From Watersipora subatra (Eukaryota; Bryozoa; Gymnolaemata; Cheilostomatida; Watersiporidae): DNA of 64,000 nt. How positions within the stretch are numbered: the first letter of the stretch is position 1; each line of letters opens with the position of its first letter. The position numbers were made by a program, and so were the translations under genes. Positions 35,301-47,500 of this stretch are shown in pieces. Under the pieces are notes generated by a model that made no database searches, had not been told where the DNA came from, and was given only the letters and a program-made list of their open reading frames with translations. The stretch is taken from positions 3,596,001-3,660,000 of the forward strand of contig NC_088716.1 of assembly GCF_963576615.1 (NCBI RefSeq). Direction: 5' to 3'.

Positions 35301-35865
35301 CTAGGTCATACTGCTCCATAATATTGGGCAGTTTTGTTGGAGTACTGATTATGATCTATAATTGTGACCTACAATAGTATGAAGTTTCGTCAAAGAACTA
35401 TTTTAAACTTAAAATATCTGATCCCAATGTCGGCTGACAAAAAAATCTGATCAATTTAGTAATTTTCAGAGTTGTACAAGGACATAGATAAAATGAAGAG
35501 TTAAGAATCTCAAAATGCAACCTGCTTCATGTTGTCAAATAAGTGACTTGAACATGATAACTGACCTAATAAGTGACCTAATAATAACTGCTGAAGGAAC
35601 ACACTTAAACATGCCTGGTAAGTTCAGTAAATGCCTTGAGGTATTCCCCGACCGATACTCCTCCGCAAGAGTCTGCCACACCTGGACCAGCAATAATTTC
35701 CAAATATCCAGTTTCCTGCTCTCCAATACTTCCGTCTGAGTTTGAGTTTTTAACATCAGTGTCAAATTCATTGGTTGGTATGTCTGAAGGAATGGACTGA
35801 GTAGCAAGCTGCAAGTGCTCCAAGACAACGGCTAAGTCAAAGTCTTTTCGTTCCGCCGAAATCAT
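32354..35865 (-). CDS. CPTP: Ceramide-1-phosphate transfer protein-like (GLTP domain, two exons)
   Basis: Cytosolic GLTP-fold proteins carry single sphingolipids between membranes; the CPTP branch moves ceramide-1-phosphate. Exon 1 is 35865-35615 and exon 2 is 32855-32354 (753 nt, 250 aa; human CPTP is 214). The first 20 residues match the CPTP start pattern (DFDLAVVLEHLQ), followed by an extra acidic/Ser-rich segment of about 40 residues (25-70), then GEYLKAFTELTRFFSLTG. Headgroup-site residues by family alignment: Asp99, Arg103 (Lys in human), Arg142 and Arg146 in RNILRLHWAL, and His186 in HHPW. The C-terminal helix (LYASHNL) resembles human LYAEHSL. The exon 1 donor fits only a GC site (CCAG/gcatgt): it alone restores the frame to the ctgcag acceptor and the family-expected R-F-F join. 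A tttag just before the ATG suggests an upstream noncoding exon. CPTP rather than GLTP or FAPP2 is judged from the HELxN and RxLRLHxAL text. Confidence 0.9.
33299..35110. mobile_element. DNA transposon-like element with CTACCCTACAGGAT inverted ends
   Basis: It begins CTACCCTACAGGAT and ends with the reverse complement; the inverted match extends about 25 bp. Both ends are rich in CGCGAA/TTCGCG words. Inside, a segment of about 145 bp is tandemly duplicated (about 33475-33620 and 33625-33765). A short frame with a possible intron (GTATGT about 33850, TTTACTGCAG about 34010) and a 93-codon minus-strand frame (34283-34564) are present, but no transposase is recognisable. It lies in the CPTP-like gene's intron. 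Target duplication is unclear. Confidence 0.7.
35155..35310. repeat. Tandem repeat, about 55-60 bp unit, three copies
   Basis: Diverged copies of a unit containing AAAGGAAATGCCATTAGA, CATCACAATATAAACTTT and CTAGGTCATAC, inside the CPTP-like intron between the transposon and exon 1. Confidence 0.7.
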
Positions 35866-37600
35866 ATCTAAATTACAATTATTATAATGAATGTAGGTCT
35901 CTTTTTATCAGAGCATTAGTAAAAATATTTTTTTATTGAACATCACATATCCTTTGAGGGACCTCAACAAAAGTGATGTTAATTGAACTATGTTCCCCCT
36001 TATCGGTTTTCCATTTTGTGCATTTTTGTGAACGAGTCTGAAAACCAGCATAAGTGTAATTAACAGCACAAGGTTAAAGGTTAATTGACAGCACAAGGTT
36101 AAAGGTTAATTGACAGCACAAGGTTAAAGGTTAATTGACAGCACAAAATCTTGTTGCATTGAAGATGAGCTTGCACACAATTTTAATGGATTTTATCGGA
36201 AAGTATCAGTATTTTTCTATCGGTGCGATTGTTTTTGATGTTTGAAGTGATCTGACTGCCAGAATACTTCATAATTAAAATTCAAAATTAAAATCGATAA
36301 AACTTGATCGCGACTAAAACATTCAGAAGAAATGTGGTATGTTACAGCTTGGAGCTTACATCATGAGCGTTTTTTGTTCCTCTAACACAACAATAACTGA
36401 TAAAGATAAAATATCATTATTATATTGATATAAATATATACAATTAAAAAAAAATGTTGCCAATTAACATAGAAAAGAGCTGCAGTCCACAAGGTCATAG
36501 CTAAGCGTAACTCAGTAGCACTAATGCATACATGAAGAAAGACCAAGTGTATCTGCTTTACTGCCTGGTAACTCAATTGCGACTCCATACGATTCCACTT
36601 TTCATCGTTTGTACGAATCTCAATTCCTACAAATCTAGATTTCAGTGCAACTAAAACTGAACAGTACAAAACTCGGCTTGTTTGCGAAAATCAGAATGAG
36701 ATTCGATTGCCAGCGTTTATTTGTTTAATATTGTTTGTTGAGGAAGATATTTTGAAAAATAATTACATCAATCTAATTCAGCATGGAATAATTTAAATTT
36801 AATTCTTAATAATGATATTAACGCGTACAATATGCTATATGTATATTACGATGCCCTCTACTCGTCTATTTCATGATTTATTTTATGATTTATTTTATGA
36901 TAAACCATTGTACAGTCGGACAACTCGCCCACGGATAGCTCGAACACATGGTTACAATGTACCGAATACAATGTACCGTAAAACTTCTAATTGAACTGCT
37001 TCGGAGTGTTGCTCTTAACGAATCCCAGGTAAAGTGAGGTAATCTTTGCATAAACTTCAAGAAAAATCGGCAAAATTGATCGTGGGTAAAACGCTCAAAA
37101 GAAAAAGATGTCTTTTCTTTTGAGCATTTCAACAACCATCAAGTTTTGCCAATGTCAATCTAAAAAACGCCCTGGCAATAACATCACCTCAAACAACAAA
37201 CCAATCTCAAGTGATAGAAAATCTCTATACTTTTTGATAAAAATGTTTTAAACTTTACATTAGAAACATTTAATTTGAAACAAGCCATTTGTGCTTTTGA
37301 TTTATATTATAGTTTGTATATGTACATGTATCTACTAATAAATAAGTAAATACATGGACTTGTGAAAGTGCTCTGATAACTTGAACGCTCTGATAATTCA
37401 AACACTTTCGCTCGGTCCCGTGAAGTTCGAGTTATCCATGTTTGACTGAATATCTAATTTTTATATTATATAAATATAGTGACTTTCTATAACTTGATAT
37501 ATATATTTGACTGCCAGATCACAATTGACCAATGACTGCTTAGCAATTCAAACTGATAATTTCTGGTTTGGGCGTGTGCAGAGGTGTACGTAAAAACTAG
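35866..37600. other. CPTP-like gene upstream region; repeats only
   Basis: This should contain the CPTP-like promoter. 36054-36145 is a 25 bp tandem repeat (TTGACAGCACAAGGTTAAAG), about four copies. 36150-36330 and 37040-37265 resemble the MITE family at 51768-52075 (TTATCGGAAAGTATCAGT and CATCACCTCAAACAACAAAC words). No coding exon recognised. Confidence 0.5.
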
Positions 37601-38798
37601 TACAGTAATACTTCAACTTACGAGTGCTCCAACGTACGAGAAACTTGAGATACGAGCCAGCTTTCAAGCAAGTTTTAGCACTAACATACGAGCCATGTTT
37701 GAGATACGAGCACTTGAGCCAGTTGCCAAGTATGCCGGAGGTGTTTTATGAGAACAGCATCACTCTGTATTTTTCAACTGCTCAGGTTATACTGTTGTAC
37801 CGGGTTTTTTGTGCACGATTTTCTGTGCAGAATTACGTGAATTAAACGTACTGTGCGTAGACCGAACGTTTGCCAGTAAAATGAAAGATGATACAAAGAA
37901 AAAGCAAATGATAACAATTGATATTAAACGGAAAATATTGAAAAATATACGAAATGTGTATGCGTGATTGAGCTAGCTCGGCAATATGACAGAAATACAT
38001 TCATAATTATCAAGCAGAAGGATTATATTCAGGGCATTTAGTTCGCAAAAGGACTAACCATAGTTTCTAAACGGTGCAGCGATCTTCACGATCTTTGGAC
38101 AATTGTTTGTCCAATGCCATCACGCTGATGGCATTGGACAAACAATTGGCCGGTGACAGCGTAACTGAAACGATGCTATATGAAAAGGTCGGCGCTATTT
38201 ATCCAAACTGTTTAATAGACATTCGGACAAGCTGGCTAGTGGTCGTGCATTAACCATTTGTGACGACACCTGTGTTCGTCCTAATCGCAACGTGTTGCAA
38301 GGACGACAAAGGCAAACGTCCTTGGATAGAAAAATTTCTCGCTAACCAGCAAGAAACTTCAAACTATGAACGCCGAAGAAATTTTAATTACGTTTAGTTG
38401 AAAATGAAAGTTTGTCTTTTAACACTTTGATAAAATCCAAATTTATTAAAGTCAACTGTTGTAACGAAGGATAACTTTTATCTCCCTCTCTGGCAAACGC
38501 GAGTGTTAACTGCTATTGTATGTATTTAATTTTACATTCTAATTTATCACATTTCCTTGCATTATTTTTTATTTGTTGCTTTTTAAAAGCATGTAATACG
38601 TAAGGAGAATAATCAACATGTTCTTTCTGTTACAATATCTTGTTTTGAGTGTTTTATTTGCTTTTTTTAGAGTATGGAAACCAATCAATATATATTTAAT
38701 TGTTCTATATATAAATAAATTGCACCAACATGCGAGTAAATTGACATACGAGCTCAGTCTCGGAACGCATTAAGCTCGTAAGTTGAAGTATGACTGTA
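37601..38798 (+). mobile_element. Decayed Tigger/pogo-type (Tc1-mariner superfamily) DNA transposon
   Basis: TA-flanked inverted ends: TACAGTAATACTTCAACTTA at 37601 against the reverse complement of AAGTTGAAGTATGACTGTA ending at 38798. Interrupted frames encode text typical of the CENP-B-like helix-turn-helix of Tigger transposases (KKKQMITIDIKRKIL, then LAGDSVTETMLYEK). Stops, frameshifts and an internal loss of the DDE catalytic part make it a non-functional relic of about 1.2 kb. Confidence 0.85.
38100..38148. repeat. Perfect inverted repeat, 23 nt arms, 3 nt loop
   Basis: It lies inside the Tigger relic. The arms begin CAATTGTTTGTCCAATG and are exact reverse complements around CGC. The right arm belongs to transposase text preceding LAGDSVTE; the left arm looks like an inverted duplicate of it. 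Confidence 0.9.
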
Positions 38799-38989
38799 TT
38801 TATAAACAAAGATGCTGCAAATGACGAAGACTGTATGACAATGGAGTGCTTAAAAATAGAAGCAATTTGTCGAGGTAGTGATCAGAAGACAATTTATGCA
38901 CTTTTACATAATTTGTTCTTAAAAACTAATAAGCTGACCAAATGACGGTTCGTTTTGCAACTAAGTGTGTGATTAAGTAAAAAATATAC

Positions 38990-39665
38990 AAACCAAAAAA
39001 CAAAATACACAAATTCCTTTGTGTACCTGGGCATACAGGTTTCTAAATCACTCAATTTTAGTGATCATATAAATTTTATTATGCGTAAGGCTAATGCCAC
39101 CCTTTACATGCTTATGCGAACTCTCAAAGGAACTTCCCATGCTGTTAAGAGAACGGCTTATTTTAGTGTATGTCGTCCTTTACTGGAGTATGCTTCAGAG
39201 GTGTGGAATCCACATTTTATGTATATCATTAGGGATTTAGAAGCCATAAACAGAAGAGCGTTCAGATGGGCAAACGGTTTTAGAAAGTATGACAGTATTA
39301 CATCTTCAATGGAAAACATGTCTTGGCACACTCTTGAAGAGAGAAGATGCACTAAGGATAAAAACACTTTACTGAAAATTTTAAATCAAGACCTTATGGT
39401 CGATTTTAAAAAGTTTACACTGTGCAACTCCGCCTATTTTCCTCGTGGGTCTAATATTAGGCACACTATTAATACAGATGCCATGAAGTTCTCATTTTTT
39501 AACCGAGTCATGAAGTTTTGATATATATGGAACAAGCTCAATAGCAGATTTTATTTAACTCTCGATTTTACAAGAATATCTGATCTCTTTTATCGTTATA
39601 GTCGCATCTTATCTCTAAAGGCTTATCGGGCCACAAGAGATATTTTATCGAGATAGATAGATAGA
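38990..39665 (+). mobile_element. 5'-truncated LINE fragment (jockey/CR1-like RT C-terminus)
   Basis: A 166-codon frame (39021-39521) reads YLGIQVSKSLNFSDHI, ANATLYMLMRTLKG, RPLLEYASEVWNP and INRRAFRWANG. This is the usual text after the RT palm in jockey/CR1-type LINEs. The same frame continues past one TGA (YIWNKLNSRF). It ends in a GATAGATAGATAG microsatellite of the kind that forms LINE 3' tails. No RT active site is present. Confidence 0.85.
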
Positions 39666-40019
39666 AACCATATTAAGCAAACCAAGTACATGAGCAGATG
39701 CTTTTAGTTTGATATAGGCCTAGATGATGAATACATTGCACTCACGGAAGTTAGTTAAGTGCAAAGGCACACTAACTCTAAATATTTGCAGTGTGCTGCT
39801 TTTGCAGTTGTACCTTTTAAAAAAACATAATACCGTTCCTTATTTACACTATGTCCTTATTGGGGAATGTCTATTCGGCATTTCCCAATTTAGAATTTAG
39901 TATTAAAAAGCTAAGGGTAATAAAGAAGCAATGCATAGCAAATGCATTTCTGCTAAAATTATTCAGTAGTAACTAGACAAAACATGCAAACACATTAATA
40001 AATAAAAAAAATGACCCAA
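39666..40019. other. Short intergenic spacer, nothing recognised
   Basis: AT-rich; it probably includes the 3' UTR of the two-exon gene at 40020-40900 (minus strand). No repeat or exon recognised. Confidence 0.3.
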
Positions 40020-40900
40020 TCACTGAAACTTGACTGCAGCCAGATATTCTTCAACAGGCCGTGGCAAATCGTTGTACAACACCCCTAACTCAGAGTAATT
40101 GTTAGCTACCAAATAGCTTACGAAATTGCCAAACCTAAATCCACAAGACAAAAATCATTTCACAATCTGTTACATAAAACTCCCCTTCTCATTCAAAGAG
40201 AGAACTTGACCAAACCATACAAGTCTAACTGAAACATACACAATAGCAACTAAACTATAAAAGGAGCTTGCAACATAATCTTTAAGCTACTAAAAAGTTT
40301 GATCATTAAAGTTTTTTGGTAATAGTAAAATGCGTAAAAACTTACGGAACTCAATTTTCCAGCATCCAAAGTTTAAAACTTATAAAACCGAAGGAGTTAA
40401 TGCTGCAGAAAGAAATCGCTACCTTTATCGCTACTATTATATAACGAATATTTGTTGACTATTATTACAAAGCGCACAAGCATGGTCGCTGTGTTGCCCA
40501 GGTGCTTCGTCAAAAGACGAGACGTGCTCGTTAATTATAAAAAACTGTTTTGTACTTATCGAGCAAAGACAAATACAATGAGTTGTGACAAACAATCAGT
40601 CAAAACCTTATTTTATCAAAGCTAAAACTTATGGTTAAAGTAAAAATGTTGTTTAATTTTAAAACTTTAACAACAACTATAATATTTAAGCTAACTTATT
40701 AGGTTAGAGCCAATTAAGAAAACAAACAATTGACCCAATACAAAACGGTGTTGCAAAATCAAAAAGGATATACTGTACCAATATTGCGCGGCATTTCGTT
40801 CAATTTTGGATGAACCCCTGAACGCCGAAACAGCAGCATTAGATAGTTCTTTGAAGGCGCGCAGGCCCAGTTTAGTAGGTAGTTCGAAGCCTCTGCTCAT
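40020..40900 (-). CDS. Small two-exon protein of unknown family (78 aa)
   Basis: Exon 1 is 40900-40779 (MSRGFELPTKLGLRAFKELS...) with donor gtacag. Exon 2 is 40134-40020 with acceptor atttag. The phases match (122 nt then 115 nt), and joining makes a tryptophan codon at the border followed by FGNFVSYLVANNYSELG and a C-terminus VEEYLAAVKFQ. The product is basic at the N-terminus, has no obvious membrane segment, and ends in an acidic helix-like stretch. The size and basic amphipathic start would suit a small mitochondrial protein, but that is guesswork. The matched phases and absence of repeats favour a real gene. I do not recognise the family. Confidence 0.5.
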
Positions 40901-42549
40901 TAGCGGATTAGTTAGAGTGAACTTATCGAAACTACGGTATTACAACTCCAAGCTAACTAAAGGTAATTTTCCACAATTATAACGTCTATCGTAGTTGTCA
41001 ATCTACGCGTAGTACCAAGCTATCATATGCCATCATATGAAAGGAAGTGAGCTAACATCTTAATACCTTGAAGTCAGCAAAACGGCAGCCAAGCAGCTAC
41101 TTATATTGTGTTACACACTGACTTACTTCCATATACATGTATGTCCAACTCAGAGCAATGCCATGCATATCAACAAGAATATAATCTGCAGTCTAGGCTG
41201 ACTAATTGACAATAATGGGATTGGAGCTAGAATTGTAGGTATAGCATGATGTATATCTATTAAAGTTGTTTTTGTTAATTGTTTTGTGCTTGCAACATAT
41301 CTTGTCCAAAACTACTTTTTAATATTTATTTAGAGAAAGAAAACGGTCATGCTGTTTACAATGTGCTTTTAAAATAAAATGCTGTTAGTAATAAAATAAA
41401 TGCCAAAGTGAAGTAGCCAAGTAGGTGCATCAGTTGAACAAGTTCTACTTGAAGATGGTGGCTCTGAAAAGGCTCAAGGGTTTGGCATGAGTATCTTTTC
41501 ATTATTTGGGAGAAGGAGGAGACAAATCTACTTTATAATGGGACATTCTAGAACAGATATAAAATTTTTGGAGTTTCCTCAAAACATTAAAATACTTGAA
41601 AAAAATTTCCATTTGCAAAATATAACAGACAGCGACACATTTCCTTGAAGCTAGTGCAAGGGTGCCACAGAGAACCCTCGAGCTACAGGACAAAAATGCT
41701 GACCATGCTTGCTTTGTAGCCTTTCCTCAGGCAAAAAATAAGGAGACATATAGAGTGGTCATAGAAGATGCTGAAATGGCCAAAACACTGGCCCTTGCCA
41801 ATTTTAAACAGCTATGCTAAAATGGTTTTAACTTTCTAGCTGGTAATAAAAATGCAATCACACGGCATATCAGTTAAAATTTTTAACTTGAAAAACAAAA
41901 GATGAGTTACTCGTCATATATTCTAAGAAAAGAAAGTTACATGTCGCATATACCACAGACAGAAAGTTACATATAACATATACTACAGACAGAAAGTTAC
42001 ATATCACATAGGCAACAGACAGAAAGTTACATATCACATTTACTACAGACAGAAAGTTTTATATCACATATACTACAGACAGAAAGTTACATATCACATA
42101 TACTACATACAGAAAGTTACATATTACATAGGCAACAGACAGAAAGTTACATATCACATAGGTAACAGGCAGAGAGTTAGCTACCAACATAAAATGAATT
42201 GGAAAAAGGAAAAAGCTTTTGTGCCAAACGAGCATTTAAATTTTTTACAAAAAGAAGAACACTTGAAAGATGATCAAAAAGTTATTCTGATCACTCTTCA
42301 AGGAAGTTAAAATGGAGAATGAAGTATAAACTCATCAAGACATAGACTTGACATTGACTTACATGTAGACTTAGATCTAGACTTGGACCTAGACATAGAC
42401 TTAGATCAATATTTATATACTGAATACTTTTTCACAAAACGGTTATTTATTCATTGAAGTCATCAGAAGAGAAGTTGATTGCAGTCCAACAAATGAAGAA
42501 AATTACATATCATTCTCCAATAAATATTAATTAATATGTTAACATGTTA
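40901..42549. other. Intergenic; 30 bp tandem repeat, no gene seen
   Basis: Likely promoter side of the small two-exon gene. At 41936-42175 is a 30 bp tandem repeat, about eight copies, of AGACAGAAAGTTACATATCA plus 10 nt. A short GACTTAGATCTAGACTTGGA repeat is at about 42330-42410. No exon recognised. Confidence 0.6.
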
Positions 42550-43330
42550 AATAATTTTAGTATTTGCTAAAACACAGCCTTATCATGGGAGATCATCTTT
42601 GATTTGCTGATGCTAATGCTTAACATTAACTTATCTAAGTCTGACTGCAGATTCCTCCTCCATGTGACCTTAGGCACTCCTCTGCTCATCTTGATTGGTC
42701 TATAGTACTCTGCCATGACAGAATTGACAGGCGCTTTGTCTTCCATGCTGCTAACAAGATTCATAGAATCCTGACCTCAGCTTTTTAAATTCTTCATTCC
42801 ATGGCTGTTCTCTGACTGACTCGTACACCACGTCTTTGCTGATTTTTCTCGGCCAGTATACATTTAACGCCTCCCTAAATTGTTTTCGACCGAAACTGTC
42901 TATTGCTTCTGCTGTACCTTGCTAATCATCCATGTTCCACTGTTGTAGAGAAATATGCTTACTACGTAGGCATTAAACGCTCATAGTTTTATTTCCAGAC
43001 TGACCTTTTTGTCTACAGGGATGAGTTTTATTTTTTGCCTAGATTCATCCGCTAATATTTTCCCCTCTTTATATCTGCTGTTGTATCAAGCGTTCCCAAG
43101 TACTTGTACCTCTCCCAGCATATCTCCAACTTTGTTGATCCTATATTCCTCTCTCTTAGTTTCCTTTATCATCAGATTCCTTTTTCCTAATCAGGCTGGT
43201 ATTTCATTCTTTATCTTCTCTATTTCATGGCTACAGTTAATGCCTAGCCAACATATGTCGTTTGCATATTGCAGCGGAGTATGTTGGCCAGTTCTCTTCA
43301 ATTTTGAGTAATTATGGTCTGCTAAGAGTG
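42550..43330 (-). mobile_element. Decayed LINE reverse transcriptase fragment
   Basis: On the minus strand, interrupted frames read QYANDICWLGINC (an RT active-site region, YADD changed to YAND), then NEIPA, LSLEIKL, AFNAYVVSIFLYNSGTW and, in the last open piece (42764-42567), MSRGVPKVTWRRNLQSDL. This order matches the C-terminal half of a common invertebrate LINE polyprotein. Multiple stops and frameshifts show it is dead. Confidence 0.7.
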
Positions 43331-44428
43331 GCAGCTTGTCTTATTTAACATTAGCAGTGATCTCTGATTTGTGGCAGTATTTCACAGACTGCATAATCTG
43401 AAAGCGAAATGCGCTACTCCAAGATAAAGAGCAGACTCAAATGACTTGTGCTCACATCTCATTGGCTAATTTGGTTACTATTGAGCCAACTTTTAATACC
43501 AAATTTTGTCCGGCCTTTTCTTTGTTAAAGTGACTTGTACAGGACCACAGGCTATCAGTCTTATAATCACTAAGGCTAAGACTATATCGTCTCAAAGATG
43601 AACAGAACAGAAATATTACTAGATTAACGTACCTTTTTTATAGGCCTGTATAGTCAAATTGGCTTGCTGAAGTCAATTTGAGGATTTAGTTGCAGTTTGT
43701 ATAAGGCCTTATCCAAATATTGGCAGATAAAAAGCTCGTCTGTATTGAAATTTATATTGAAACTGGTCTCCACAGATTAGAAGAAGAAGAACATGGCTGA
43801 TGGTGGCATCAAGTACATATACCAGGGCATATGGAAAAAAAAATCTATTTCATACGCCGTGATATATCCGTATACTTCATGCGTCCATAAGCCGAGAGGA
43901 CTACAGAACCCTATAGGCCTGTTTTTAAAGGACTGCTTTGACTGGTTTTACAATGTATGCAGCCAGGAATGAATGTTAACTGATTAATCCACAGATGATG
44001 TATGTAGTTTTCACAAACTATTTACAGCTCCACGACGTTGGAGGTTTTTGCTAGTGAACTCTATCATTATTGCCTTAGACAACTTAATTTAAAAATTTAT
44101 ATTTTCCTTATTCCGGTAAGAATGATACATGTCATTTGTCAGGCCCAAAGTAACACCTCAAATTTTCTTAAATTTCTTGTTGCCGAAGAAGTCACAAATC
44201 CTTAGCCGCAGTGTCATACTATCTGTGTTAATGCTACGGATGATAAGTCACCACAAGTCACCAATCAACATCCGAGGCTATCCCCATATTGCACCATCAG
44301 TGGTACATAATCCTCTACAATCTACTGTACAATTCAGATGTGATCTTGAGACTGACGGAGCTTGACAATCAACTAATAAACTGGTCACAGACAGGCATAA
44401 AAGTGAGTAGTTACGGTAGATAGAAAAC

Positions 44429-44435
44429 TATATAA
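44429..44435 (+). promoter_or_regulatory. Candidate TATA box of the P450 gene
   Basis: TATATAA lies 103 bp upstream of the P450 start codon. Initiation about 30 bp downstream would give a 5' UTR of about 75 nt. Position and sequence fit, but AT-rich DNA makes chance matches common. Confidence 0.4.
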
Positions 44436-44537
44436 CCCTTGACAGATAAGGTTGGCAAGGCACGTTAATCACCAGTAGTAGTTTCACCTAGTAATATCAG
44501 CTGCAACAGGAGGTGCCGGCTATTTCACATAAGGGCT

Positions 44538-47500
44538 ATGTTTCTCATAGGAGTGGATCTTCCTCTCTGGGCTGCTTTGCTATGTGTAGCAGCAGCCCTT
44601 CTTTATTGGTAAGTGAAAAAGTGATGATCATCCTATTTGAGGTGAAGTCAAGATGATTTGCTATCACAGTAACACATTCAGTACTGGCAGGGAATGGATC
44701 GACTTTTACTGTAAATCTTTGGAGTTAATTCGGTTAATAAAACCCTGATGACATTTTATGGGCCTCACAAATTTCTCATAACTTTATAATGGGGTGCAGT
44801 ATGGTATAGTCATCTGCATTGCATTGTTGTGGAAGTCAGCGCTGACTAGCCACTTGCAAGTAGGTTCTGCGTACAAGTTGTCTTATACTGAATGAGTAAT
44901 AGCTCTCATGCACAACTGTAATTGTTGCAAGCAAGGTGACTGGTGAGTGAGTATGGCTCTTTATTCACACAAGCTCTATAAGCGTGAAAAGATAGAACAA
45001 TTCGATACAATTCACTACAATCAAGCGTAATGCTGAAATGAGTTACAAATAATAAATACTCAAACAGTTACACTTGTAAATATAAGAATGAATGCTGAAA
45101 TGAGTTACAAATAATAAAAAATATAAGAAATATTGTAAATTTATATAAGAATGTTAAGATATATACGTATAGACAAAGCTGCACAAAGGTAGATTAATGT
45201 TACCATGCTGTTCTTAATGCAGATTAAGAACATAGTCCTCAGTTTCATCGTTTGTAGTCTGTATCACTCGCTCTGTGCTCGTTGTTCTCCCTCACTAGGG
45301 TATCTTCTTTTGTTGCATATCCTTACTCCTGCTTAACACTGCTTATACAGCAAGGGCTGGGTGTTAATCCATGGGCTTTCTGCGCAAGCTGGCCTTTGGG
45401 CTAATCCGAGAATAGTTGAACACTTACGATAAGTAGAAAAAGCTCAGCTCAGTAAATCCATGACAGCGTACTTACATATCACAGCATACTGACATATCAC
45501 AGCATACTGACATATCACAGCATACTTACATATCACAGCATACTTACATATCACAGCATACTTACATATTACAGCGTACTTACATATCACAGCATACTTA
45601 CATATTACAGCATACTTACATATCACAGCGTACTTACATATCACAGCGTACTTACATATTACAGTGTACTTACATATCACAGCGTACTTACATATTACAG
45701 CGTACTTACATATCACAGGGTACTTACATATCACAGCGTACTTACATATCACAGCGTACTTACATATCACAGCGTACTTACATATTACAGCGTACTTACA
45801 TATCACAGCGTACTTACATATCACAGCGTACTTACATATTACAGCGTACTTACATATCACAGCGTACTTACATATCACAGCGTACTGACATATCACAGCG
45901 TACTGACATATCACAGCATACTTACATATCACAGCGTACTTACATATTACAGCGTACTTACATATCACAGCGTACTTACATATTACAGCGTACTTACATA
46001 TCACAGCGTACTTACATATCACAGCGTACTTACATATCACAGCGTACTTACATATCACAGCGTACTTACATATCACAGCGTACTTACATATCACAGCGTA
46101 CTTACATATCACAGCGTACTTACATATCACAGCGTACTTACATATCACAGCGTACTTACATATCACAGCGTACTTACATATCACAGCGTACTTACATATC
46201 ACAGCGTACTTACATATCACAGCGTACTTACATATCACAGCGTACTTACATATCACAGCGTACTTACATATCACTGCGTACTTACATATCACAGCGTACT
46301 TACATATCACAGCGTACTTACATATCACAGCGTACTTACATATCACAGCGTACTTACATATCACAGCGTACTTACATATCACAGCGTACTTACATATCAC
46401 TGCGTACTTACATATCACAGCGTACTTACACATCATAGTCAATTGGAACAAGGATATGAAGATTTGACTCAGGGTGTAACTGTACTAAACTGGATACCTG
46501 ATTCTACAGTATATCCTCAAATGGTACAGAATAAAACCTTTGAGTTGTCTTCACTTTGTCTCTGTCTTATTCTCTCAACACTTACTTATTTAGGATCGCC
46601 AGCTAGGTTATTATGGCAGTTCTGATCTGAAAAATTACTCACCTATCTTCCTTTCTGTAGGTTGGGTACGAATACATATGGAACATTCCGATCTCTTGGA
46701 ATACCTTATGAAACCGCATCTATCCCCTTCCTCGGCAACTTGATTTCCAGCCTTAGCAAGGTCAGTTGAGTGTCAAAGAGCCAGTGAGATTCACTCAAGT
46801 TAAGACACGATGAGATTGTTCTGATATTCTCATAGTTGCTTAGTTTAAATCTATTGGAGTTGTCTACCTTTCATAAAATAAATTAAAAACTGATCAAAAA
46901 TGTTAGCACTGCCACCTTTCCGCTTTCTCCTATGATGGTAATTTTTGGCCTTGTCAAATTCATTGCAAGTTTGCATTATTTTTTCCTTTGTTTCCTGTTG
47001 GTTTTGTAGGTGAATTAATTCTTTTTGCTGTTTCTAAAATTTTTTCATCTTTTTAGAATTCAAATGGTAGAATTAGTAAAGGCAGCTCTTTGTGTGTTGT
47101 CATGCGTCTGTAACAAGTGACGATGCTAGGCATCAATATTTATTCACGTCTATGGGCGCCTCAGGCGCTTCTGTCACAAACCAGCTTTGTCACAAAGGCA
47201 ATGCTATATAAATGTGTGGTGATATTCAATCTGGTCAAGTAAATATAGTTATTTTCTTTTCGCAGTTAAAGGATTGTCCTCTCATTGTTGCTGTCTAATG
47301 CTCACGTGTCTGCTGTATAGAGTTAAGTAATTTGGTATTACTTATATTTTAGCCAATCCCAGATGAAGACCTGAATATGGTGAAAAAGTTTCCTGGCAAA
47401 GTGTTTGGGTTAGTAATACAACCAGTTATGACCTTATTTGTTCATTTCTACCCATAATGCAATAGAACTGATTTAACCATTTTTTGAAGTGTTGATTTGT

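Noticed and set aside
43009..43311. 100-codon plus-strand hydrophobic frame
   Set aside because: It is antisense to a decayed LINE reverse transcriptase that explains the sequence better.
45444..46451. 335-codon minus-strand frame of repeated KYAVIC units
   Set aside because: An 18 bp satellite has no stop in one frame by arithmetic alone. It lies in a P450 intron and has no gene features.
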